Shown: piece after piece, positions 5,510-10,602 of the stretch | Position numbering within the stretch: position 1 is the stretch's first letter | How the letters are laid out: every line of letters begins with the position of its first letter | Assembly (NCBI GenBank): GCA_038223165.1 | Contig: JBBRHE010000134.1 | Coordinates: 1 to 10,602, forward strand | DNA: 10,602 nucleotides | Source: DASYHQ01 sp038223165 | GTDB taxonomy: Bacteria; Planctomycetota; Phycisphaerae; Tepidisphaerales; Tepidisphaeraceae | Direction: 5' to 3' | Program-made: the position numbers and the translations under genes | Notes under the pieces: generated by a model | Databases searched by the model: none | What the model was told of the DNA's origin: nothing | What the model saw: the letters and a program-made list of their open reading frames with translations, nothing else

Positions 5510-6544
5510 ATGGCAATTGTCCTTGGCATCGAATCGACGTGCGACGAGACCGCGGCATCCGTGGTTCGCGACGGCACCGTCGTGCTCAGCAACGTCGTCG
5601 CGACGCAGTTTGAGTTGCACGCGCGGTATCGTGGGGTCGTTCCGGAAATCGCCAGCCGGGCGCATATTGAAAACATCCTGCCTGTTCTCAACGACGCCAT
5701 TACCGGAGCGGGGTGTAGCTTTTCGGATCTTGATGCCATCGCGGTTTCCCAACGACCGGGCCTGATCGGGTCGCTGTTGATCGGTGTGACAGCCGCCAAG
5801 ACGCTGGCGTGGGCATTCAGTAAACCACTGATCGGCGTCGACCATGTTCACGCGCATCTGTATAGCGTCATGCTCGACCAGCCTGTGGACGTGCAGTTCC
5901 CGGCGATCGGTTTGGTCTGTAGTGGCGGACATACGGCGCTCTACCAGTTGAACAATTGGCACGACGTGAAATTGATCGGATCGACGATCGACGACGCCGT
6001 CGGTGAAGCGTATGACAAGGTGGCAGCGATGCTTGGCCTGGGCTATCCCGGTGGTCCGATCCTCGACGATCTCGCGGCGAACGGGGATGCCAAACGGTTC
6101 CGTTTTCCTCGCACGCGCCTCGGTCGCGAGTCGCTCGATTTTTCGTTCAGTGGGTTGAAGACTGCAGTGCTTTATCACGTGCGCGGTGTCCCGGGGAAAC
6201 CACAGCGTACAACACCACCGGACGAGCAGGAGACGACCGACATCGCCGCGGGATTTCAGGCAGCGTGCGTGGACGTGCTGCTGGAAAAGATCCGCCGGGC
6301 GGTGGAGCAGCGAGGCGCACAGTCTGTCATCATCGGGGGTGGGGTCAGCGCCAACAGCGGTCTGCGCGCCGCGATGGCGCGATTCCCGTTGTCGGTCTTT
6401 TTCCCCCAGCGCACCTACTGCACCGACAACGCTGCCATGATCGCGGGCCTGGCGAATGAGGCGTTTCGTCGCGGCGAATTCGCGGACTTAGAGATGGATG
6501 CCGTTACGAATAGCCGGATCTCACGCGAGGTCGTCGCAAGCTGA
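5510..6544 (+). CDS. tsaD: tRNA N6-adenosine threonylcarbamoyltransferase TsaD
   Basis: The 344-residue protein transfers the threonylcarbamoyl group from threonylcarbamoyl-AMP to A37 of tRNAs reading ANN codons, giving t6A, with TsaB and TsaE in the cytoplasm. The sequence is typical of the Kae1/TsaD family in length and order: ILGIESTCDETAAS-like start (VLGIESTCDETAAS, residues 4-17), VVPEIASRAH (43-52), and the metal-binding pair His112/His116 in VDHVHAHL. Then come CSGGHTALY (137-145), DDAVGEAYDKVAAMLGLGYPGGP (161-183), DFSFSGLKTAV (210-220), GGGVSANSGLR (276-286) and the third metal ligand Asp306 in YCTDNAAMIAG. No key residue is missing. No convincing Shine-Dalgarno precedes the ATG; the nearest AGGA belongs to the upstream palindromic repeat, 14 bases away. 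tsaB and tsaE are not in the window. Confidence 0.97.
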   Translation: MAIVLGIESTCDETAASVVRDGTVVLSNVVATQFELHARYRGVVPEIASRAHIENILPVLNDAITGAGCSFSDLDAIAVSQRPGLIGSLLIGVTAAKTLAWAFSKPLIGVDHVHAHLYSVMLDQPVDVQFPAIGLVCSGGHTALYQLNNWHDVKLIGSTIDDAVGEAYDKVAAMLGLGYPGGPILDDLAANGDAKRFRFPRTRLGRESLDFSFSGLKTAVLYHVRGVPGKPQRTTPPDEQETTDIAAGFQAACVDVLLEKIRRAVEQRGAQSVIIGGGVSANSGLRAAMARFPLSVFFPQRTYCTDNAAMIAGLANEAFRRGEFADLEMDAVTNSRISREVVAS

Positions 6545-6547
6545 CGG

Positions 6548-7018
6548 TTACTCATCCGTGTTTCGCGCCACAGCGGGAATGTCGATGATATACCCGACCT
6601 TCACACCCGCCTTGGCTGCGGCACCCTCGTTCAATTCGATTGCAAACTTCGCGGGGAAATCGCTGGAGACTGACGATTCGTCCAGCGGTTTGAGGTGTTT
6701 GATCGAGACGATGCCACCGATCGAGTTCAGGTAGAGGATGTCGAGCGGAATCATGGTGTCCTTCATCCAAAAGTTGCGCATGGCTTCACGGTCGAAGACG
6801 AAGATCATGCCGCGGTCGGTGGGCATCGACTCGCGATACATGAGGCCCTTCATCCGGTCTCTTTCGGTCTTGGCGACTTCCAACTGGAATGACTGTTGTC
6901 CGATGCGCACGTTGACCATCGGCAGCGCCGACGACGGCGCTGCCTCACGGCACCCTGCGAGCGTGGTGAGCAGCGTGAGGACGAGGAAGGGCAGCCGGAA
7001 CGGGTACGAACAGGTCAT
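6548..7018 (-). CDS. DUF192-family lipoprotein
   Basis: The 156-residue protein has a signal peptide with a lipobox, LAGC, placing the lipidated cysteine at residue 23, so it is probably anchored in a membrane on the outer face. The rest is a single DUF192 domain (about 34-148) with its hallmark motifs RMKGLMYRESMP (55-66), GMIFVF (70-75), FWMKDTMIPLDILYL (83-97) and the closing GYIIDI. DUF192 proteins form small beta-barrel folds and have no settled biochemical role. The ATG overlaps the stop of the upstream membrane-protein gene in an ATGA arrangement, which implies translational coupling. Its stop lies 3 bp from the stop of convergent tsaD, so the two transcripts must overlap at their 3' ends. 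Confidence 0.92.
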   Translation of the reverse strand: MTCSYPFRLPFLVLTLLTTLAGCREAAPSSALPMVNVRIGQQSFQLEVAKTERDRMKGLMYRESMPTDRGMIFVFDREAMRNFWMKDTMIPLDILYLNSIGGIVSIKHLKPLDESSVSSDFPAKFAIELNEGAAAKAGVKVGYIIDIPAVARNTDE

Positions 7019-7371
7019 AGTGTTGTCTCGTCGATGGACTTGGTGGCCCGCCGTAGTTTCGCGGTGAGGTGGAGGTCGATCAATGCCAGGACGATAATCG
7101 CGGTGATGAGCAGCGCGACTGCGACCCAGATCATCGCAAAGCGGTCGCTGTCGCGTTCCAGGTCACTGAAGTCAAACGTCCAAAAGCCTGCAAAGAAGCA
7201 ACCCGCCAGCAGCAGCATGACGATCCCACCGACCCGACGCAACGCGTTACGCAAGCGGTTCCGGCGTTCGTCCTCCACACCCGCCAAACGGATGGCCGCG
7301 ACGGAGTAAAACAGGTAGTGCCAGCCAGCGATGGCGATCAACAGGGACAGGATGGCGGAAAGGATTCGCAC
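7015..7371 (-). CDS. Small three-helix membrane protein, function unknown
   Basis: A 118-residue protein with three predicted membrane segments (about 4-26, 47-66 and 79-101). A positively charged stretch, ERRNRLRNALRR (35-46), lies between helices 1 and 2, and a short basic tail follows helix 3. By the positive-inside rule, the first loop and the C-terminus should be cytoplasmic. I do not recognise a family. The start is GTG at 7371; no Shine-Dalgarno is evident, and a TACGAT hexamer ends 9 bases before it, so a very short leader is possible. The gene overlaps the DUF192 gene by 4 bases and lies 92 bp after the UAP1-type gene on the same strand. Co-translation with the DUF192 lipoprotein suggests the two act together at the membrane, but that is inference. 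Confidence 0.8.
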   Translation of the reverse strand: MRILSAILSLLIAIAGWHYLFYSVAAIRLAGVEDERRNRLRNALRRVGGIVMLLLAGCFFAGFWTFDFSDLERDSDRFAMIWVAVALLITAIIVLALIDLHLTAKLRRATKSIDETTL

Positions 7372-7463
7372 GGGTTGCTGATCGTATCACGTCGGGCCGG
7401 GCCTCCGTGCCTCCCTGCGGCTTTTTGTATTCTTAGAAAGAGGACGGGCACAGTGACCAGCCC
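7372..7463 (-). other. Spacer between the UAP1-type gene and the membrane-protein gene
   Basis: A 92-bp gap. It contains a GC-rich segment and a short T5/A5 run at about 7432-7436, but only 4-bp stems, so no convincing intrinsic terminator. A TGATACGAT sequence on the minus strand just before the GTG may be a -10 element. Confidence 0.3.
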
Positions 7464-8870
7464 CTACAGGTAAACGCTTTGACCGCTCTTGATCGTTACC
7501 TTTGACAGATCATGCTTGGCCAGTTGCTGCTGGCTGGCTGCGTAGAGTGGGGAGATCTCAATCGTCGCGTCGGGCTCACCGTTTTTCTGCGGGACGTCCA
7601 CACCCGACTCACTCAGCCAGCGTGCGGCCCGGCGAGTCTGATCACGCCGGCAGGTAGTGGGGGAGTCGACCCCTTCGGCGTTCTTTACCGGGCTGAATTC
7701 TTCGGCCCGCTCGGTCGTGTACACGATCGCGTTCTTCGCAAACGGGATCGCGTCAAACACGAACTGCTCGAGCTTTACTGCGTTGGGCTTTTCGGGCTTC
7801 ACCAGTTGGCCGTTGGCGTCGACATACGGCACCTTTTTTTCGGCTCGATGCCATGGCAGCTTCAATTGTCCGTCGGCGTTCAGATGTTCGACGAAGCTGA
7901 CGCGCAGGGCGTGGATGCCAATCGAGCCGGTGTTGAACTTCAACGAGCCATCAGGGTTTGTCTGAATCGCCAGCGACTCGGGGAGGTCGCTGTACTCGAT
8001 GACCTGCGTCTTACCGTCGCCGATCACGAAGTTGCCGACCTTTTCGAGGGCGTTGGCTTTGGGGATCGCTTTGGAGCTCATCTCCGAGCCCGTAAGGTCG
8101 TGCAGACCGATGAAAAGTGGGTCGATAACGTGGACGAGCGGGTTGTCGACCTGGAAGTACGACAGGTGTTCGACGCCTCGCTTTTTCATGTCCGCCAGCG
8201 CGCCGGTTTTGGCCAATGCCCGCAGGCTGCCACCGTGCCCGTCGGCCGAGAGGGCAAGCGAGTCTTTTTCGGCCAGTAAGAGGGTGCCGTCGTACGCGAA
8301 CGCAGGCATCATGCCCTGGACGAAAAAGGTGACGTTTTTCGGGTCGAGGCCGAAGTAGTTGTGTTTGATGAAGAACGCCTTGGTCGCGGCGTCGTTGGTG
8401 TCACTGGTCATGACGTACCAGGGCACGGGCCTGCCGTACTCCTTTCCATGCGAAAGCAACTGTTCAGCGAAGACCTGGAACAACGGCTTGTTCTTGACGG
8501 GCGAAACCGTGTACTCGCCCTTGGGTCCGTCGTACCCGAGGCGCGTCCCTTGTCCACCTGCGACGAGAAACGCTGCGACCTTACCGTCGCGCAGCAGCTC
8601 ACGACCACGGCGTTCGGCGTCGGCGTAAAGGCCACGGCGCGAAGCGTCCGGCTTGTGGGGAAACGCCGAGACCGGTTTGATCTCGAGTGGCAGTTCGAGT
8701 GACGCCTTCACTTTCACCTGCGTGTCGGCCAATTGCTGAATGTAGTCCAGATCCTGCGCCGCCAATTGCCCGTCAAGCTTCTGCTGGCCCGCATTGTCGA
8801 GCTTGTCGTAGAAACGAAGAACCTGCTCCTGACCGATCGACTTGAGCTTGTCGCGCGTGGCTGATGTCAT
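7464..8870 (-). CDS. UDPGP-family uridylyltransferase, eukaryote-like UDP-N-acetylglucosamine pyrophosphorylase (UAP1) type
   Basis: The 468-residue enzyme should transfer UMP from UTP to a sugar 1-phosphate, most likely GlcNAc-1-P, giving UDP-GlcNAc for wall or polysaccharide synthesis in the cytoplasm. The motifs follow the eukaryotic UAP/AGX pattern in order: nucleotide loop LVAGGQGTRLG (102-112) with PKG (116-118), GHGGSLRAL (211-219), VDNPL (241-245), KVGNFV (277-282), QVIEYSDLP (289-297), FNTGSIGIH (312-320), KPNAVKLEQFVFD (361-373) and EEFSPVKNAEGVDSPTT (390-406). It is unrelated in layout to the bacterial bifunctional GlmU. The N-terminal helical region (about 1-90) and C-terminal small domain are both present, so the gene looks complete. 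A UDP-glucose or broad-range activity cannot be excluded. It lies 104 bp downstream of the PilZ gene, with its own candidate promoter. Confidence 0.93.
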   Translation of the reverse strand: MTSATRDKLKSIGQEQVLRFYDKLDNAGQQKLDGQLAAQDLDYIQQLADTQVKVKASLELPLEIKPVSAFPHKPDASRRGLYADAERRGRELLRDGKVAAFLVAGGQGTRLGYDGPKGEYTVSPVKNKPLFQVFAEQLLSHGKEYGRPVPWYVMTSDTNDAATKAFFIKHNYFGLDPKNVTFFVQGMMPAFAYDGTLLLAEKDSLALSADGHGGSLRALAKTGALADMKKRGVEHLSYFQVDNPLVHVIDPLFIGLHDLTGSEMSSKAIPKANALEKVGNFVIGDGKTQVIEYSDLPESLAIQTNPDGSLKFNTGSIGIHALRVSFVEHLNADGQLKLPWHRAEKKVPYVDANGQLVKPEKPNAVKLEQFVFDAIPFAKNAIVYTTERAEEFSPVKNAEGVDSPTTCRRDQTRRAARWLSESGVDVPQKNGEPDATIEISPLYAASQQQLAKHDLSKVTIKSGQSVYL

Positions 8871-8877
8871 GGCGCGA

Positions 8878-8907
8878 ATGCTACTATCGCAGGGCGGTCG
8901 TTGGCAA
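8878..8907 (-). promoter_or_regulatory. Candidate leaderless promoter of the UAP1-type gene
   Basis: On the minus strand TTGCCA (8907-8902; 5 of 6 to the sigma70 consensus), an 18-bp spacer and TAGCAT (8883-8878; 4 of 6) end 7 bases before the ATG at 8870. No Shine-Dalgarno fits between them. This is the strongest promoter-like pair in the window and predicts transcription starting at or within a few bases of the ATG. Confidence 0.5.
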
Positions 8908-8974
8908 TCGCCATTCAGGGGCCGAGCGTCAGTGTTGAGCGGTTGGCGTGATGCACCTGCGGGCTCTGCGAGTG

Positions 8975-9544
8975 CTACGCCGCCTTCTTCTCGATGGTCG
9001 CTTCACCGAGCAAAGCGGCTTCCAACTGGTTGCGATCGACGTACATGCCCCAACCGCTTTCACTGTGCGGTGGACGCATGTTCAGCCAAAGCCGTTCCGA
9101 CTCGGCGCGGATCTCGAGGACGCGGTCCCAGTTGCTGACCGTCTTTCCCATAATGCTCGTCTCATATTCCCGTGGCGCATGGGGTGGGACGTGCCGTTCG
9201 GGTAACCGGGCGCCGACCTGGAAGGTGCCGTTTTCGCCGGGCTGACAGTAGACGACCTCGAACACAAGAGCGACCTTGCTGCCGTCGGGGTTCACGAGGC
9301 GAACGGCAAAGTGTGAGCCGGTCTCCACGGCTTGACCGGCGACGAGCCCGATGCCACTGGCACTGTAGTCGCGCAATCGGGCAACCTGCCGACCCGTGCG
9401 ACCCCCGCGTTGGCGGGGGTAGATCGCGATGGGCCGATGCGCGAACGTGCGGCTCGACCGCCGATAACTACGCCCGGCGTCGCTGGGCGTGCTTTCTGTA
9501 GTGTGCGTGCGGTCCGACATCTCTGTGACATGCTTTCCGTTCAT
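8975..9544 (-). CDS. PilZ-domain c-di-GMP-binding protein with C-terminal extension
   Basis: A 189-residue predicted cytoplasmic protein. Its PilZ domain (about 26-115) carries both c-di-GMP contacts: RxxxR at Arg28-Arg32 (RRSSR) and DxSxxG at Asp59-Gly64 (DYSASG), followed by the beta-barrel strands and a closing FQVGARL. Binding of the second messenger is therefore expected. Residues about 120-189 form an extension after the barrel (YETSIMGK, then a helix-like stretch rich in Trp and charged residues) that I do not recognise. The start at 9544 is chosen because GGAGG lies 4 bases upstream. The frame stays open much further upstream, but that part is antisense to moxR and not coding. It is divergent from moxR and upstream of the UAP1-type gene. 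PilZ proteins often control exopolysaccharide output, so a link to nucleotide-sugar supply is plausible but unproven. Confidence 0.9.
   Translation of the reverse strand: MNGKHVTEMSDRTHTTESTPSDAGRSYRRSSRTFAHRPIAIYPRQRGGRTGRQVARLRDYSASGIGLVAGQAVETGSHFAVRLVNPDGSKVALVFEVVYCQPGENGTFQVGARLPERHVPPHAPREYETSIMGKTVSNWDRVLEIRAESERLWLNMRPPHSESGWGMYVDRNQLEAALLGEATIEKKAA
9401..9420. other. Perfect 8-bp-stem hairpin inside the PilZ coding region
   Basis: ACCCCCGC (9401-9408) and GCGGGGGT (9413-9420) flank a GTTG loop. In the protein this is the PRQRGG stretch between the RxxxR motif and the DxSxxG motif. Such a stable GC hairpin early in a coding region could slow the ribosome or be a leftover of a palindromic repeat. 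Confidence 0.5.
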
Positions 9545-9547
9545 GAA

Positions 9548-9553
9548 CCCTCC
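9548..9553 (-). promoter_or_regulatory. Ribosome binding site of the PilZ gene
   Basis: GGAGGG on the minus strand, just before the ATG at 9544. It fixes this start against the later ATG at 9520 and against the long open frame upstream. Confidence 0.7.
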
Positions 9554-9707
9554 AACGCTTCTTTCGGCAAAGTGGGTGGTGGCGATAAGAAGGGACTTGA
9601 AAGTACTGCGAATTTCGACGGTCGCTGGGTCGCTGTGTGATACTCTTTCGGAGGTCGTTTCAACCTGTGACGGTCGTAACGGTATAACCTGTTGCAGACC
9701 CGCACGT

Positions 9708-9713
9708 AGGAGA
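9708..9713 (+). promoter_or_regulatory. Ribosome binding site deciding the moxR TTG start
   Basis: AGGAGA with a 5-base spacer to the TTG at 9719. No in-frame ATG occurs before the conserved AAA+ region, so this site decides the start. Confidence 0.75.
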
Positions 9714-9718
9714 GCACC

Positions 9719-10602
9719 TTGTCCACCGCAGCCACACCATCCAGTTCGCCATCGTCCTTGCCCCTGGGCAAGGAAAACGAGTTTATCGGCAAGTTCACCG
9801 CAGTGAAGTCGCATTTGCTGCGGGAATTGCACAAGGTGATCGTCGGTCAGGATGCCGTCATCGAACTGCTGCTGGCGAGCCTGTTTGCGCGGGGGCACTG
9901 CCTGCTGGTCGGTGTGCCGGGGCTGGCCAAGACGCTCATGATCTCGACGCTGTCGAAAGTGCTGCACCTGCAGTTCAACCGCATTCAGTTCACGCCCGAC
10001 CTGATGCCAGCCGACATTACCGGCACCGACATCCTTGAAGAGGACCAGTCGACCGGGAAGCGCGCCTTCCGATTCGTGAAAGGCCCGATCTTCAGCAACA
10101 TCGTGCTGGCCGACGAGATCAACCGCACACCCCCAAAAACGCAGGCGGCGCTCTTGCAGGCAATGCAGGAGCAGCACGTGACGGCCGGTGGGCGGACCTA
10201 CGCGCTCGACCTGCCTTTCATGGTGCTTGCGACGCAGAACCCGGTCGAACAGGAAGGTACCTACCCGTTGCCCGAGGCGCAGCTGGACCGGTTCATGTTC
10301 ATGGTGAACATCGGCTACCCGACGCGCAGCGAGGAGAAGCAGATTGTCCGGGCAACAACGATGGACCTCGAAGCGACTCCCGAGGCGGTGCTGAGCGGTT
10401 CTGACATCCTGCATATCCAGCGTGTCTTGCGCAAATTGCCGGTAAGCGATCACGTGATTGACTACGCCGTCGCTTTGACGCGGGCGACACGCCCGAAGGA
10501 ACCGCACACACCGTCGTTCATCAACGACTGGCTGACGTGGGGCGCCGGTCCACGAGCAGCACAGTATCTGGTTCTGGGGGCCAAGGCGGTCGCGCTGATG
10601 GA
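9719..10602 (+). CDS. MoxR-family AAA+ ATPase (partial, runs off right edge)
   Basis: The window shows 294 residues of a protein whose family is usually about 320-350 long, so little is missing. The AAA+ core starts after a Ser/Pro-rich N-terminus (2-16). Walker A is GVPGLAKT (65-72), Walker B is IVLADEINR (128-136, Asp132/Glu133), sensor 1 is ATQNP (Asn174) and the sensor 2 region is WGAGPRA (Arg279). All are intact, so ATP hydrolysis is expected. MoxR proteins act as chaperone-like ATPases, generally with VWA-domain proteins and DUF58 proteins encoded just downstream, in metal insertion or complex assembly. Those genes would lie beyond the window. The TTG start is supported by AGGAGA 5 bases upstream. 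Confidence 0.93.
   Translation, partial: MSTAATPSSSPSSLPLGKENEFIGKFTAVKSHLLRELHKVIVGQDAVIELLLASLFARGHCLLVGVPGLAKTLMISTLSKVLHLQFNRIQFTPDLMPADITGTDILEEDQSTGKRAFRFVKGPIFSNIVLADEINRTPPKTQAALLQAMQEQHVTAGGRTYALDLPFMVLATQNPVEQEGTYPLPEAQLDRFMFMVNIGYPTRSEEKQIVRATTMDLEATPEAVLSGSDILHIQRVLRKLPVSDHVIDYAVALTRATRPKEPHTPSFINDWLTWGAGPRAAQYLVLGAKAVALM

Larger units (their letters stand above)
9545..9718. promoter_or_regulatory. Divergent promoter region between the PilZ gene and moxR
   Basis: A 174-bp spacer. For moxR, TATAAC at 9683-9688 is a fair -10, but the -35 area (about 9659-9664, TTCAAC) is weak; TGTGATACT at about 9636-9644 is an alternative extended -10. For the PilZ gene, TTGAAA (9663-9658) and TATCAC (9642-9637) on the minus strand have a short 15-bp spacer. 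GACGGTCG occurs twice, at 9617-9624 and 9669-9676, 52 bp apart, and could be a regulator site. Confidence 0.35.

Noticed and set aside
7390..7440. Possible intrinsic terminator in the spacer between the UAP1-type gene and the membrane-protein gene
   Set aside because: Only 4-bp stems could be formed next to the T5 run, which is too weak to call.
7512..8279. 255-codon plus-strand frame opposite the UAP1-type gene
   Set aside because: The UAP1-type gene on the other strand has a full set of family motifs; this is its antisense shadow.
9545..10507. N-terminal extension of the PilZ frame, antisense to moxR
   Set aside because: The opposite strand carries complete AAA+ motifs, and a good ribosome site selects the ATG at 9544.
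1..10602. tRNA, rRNA or a defence or secondary-metabolite system
   Set aside because: No T-loop-like sequence in a cloverleaf context, no rRNA signature and no such gene families were found; the gene set is housekeeping and regulatory.

Overview
The window looks like a piece of a GC-rich planctomycete chromosome, most likely from the class Phycisphaerae. This is inferred from the gene content: a stand-alone eukaryote-type UDPGP pyrophosphorylase, a PocR/GAF/SpoIIE-type phosphatase, a DUF192 lipoprotein, MoxR, and an S41 peptidase with a Thr/Pro-rich tail of a style common in that class. Palindromic intergenic repeats and weak use of Shine-Dalgarno sites fit too. No 16S or other marker is present, so the placement is tentative.

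Layout, left to right. Bases 1-190 hold a 5'-truncated IS66-type transposase relic on the minus strand, running off the left edge. Bases 191-1209 hold no gene I can support: a near-palindrome at 310-333, a G/T-rich tract with a G-quadruplex motif and phased T-tracts, and a strong hairpin at 1113-1160. On the minus strand, 2940-1210 encodes a PP2C-type phosphatase with PocR-like and GAF sensor domains; its leader carries inverted repeats. Divergently, on the plus strand, come an alpha/beta hydrolase (3251-4033), a secreted or membrane-anchored S41 C-terminal processing peptidase (4073-5413), a mobile palindromic repeat (5428-5499) and tsaD (5510-6544). tsaD ends 3 bp from a convergent minus-strand group. 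Read in its own direction that group is: PilZ protein (9544-8975), UAP1-type nucleotidyltransferase (8870-7464), a three-helix membrane protein (7371-7015) and a DUF192 lipoprotein (7018-6548). Divergent from the PilZ gene, a moxR-type AAA+ ATPase starts at a TTG at 9719 and runs off the right edge.

How the genes relate. The window is mostly housekeeping and regulation: tRNA t6A modification (TsaD), periplasmic proteolysis (S41), nucleotide-sugar supply for cell wall or polysaccharide (UAP1-type), c-di-GMP sensing (PilZ) and partner-switch style signalling (PP2C). The PilZ-UAP1 adjacency is the most suggestive functional link. I do not see an obviously new multi-gene system. The most interesting signals are regulatory: promoter hexamers placed 6-7 bases before start codons, suggesting leaderless transcripts; dyad repeats in the 2941-3250 divergent region; and the repeat-rich non-coding block at 310-1160.
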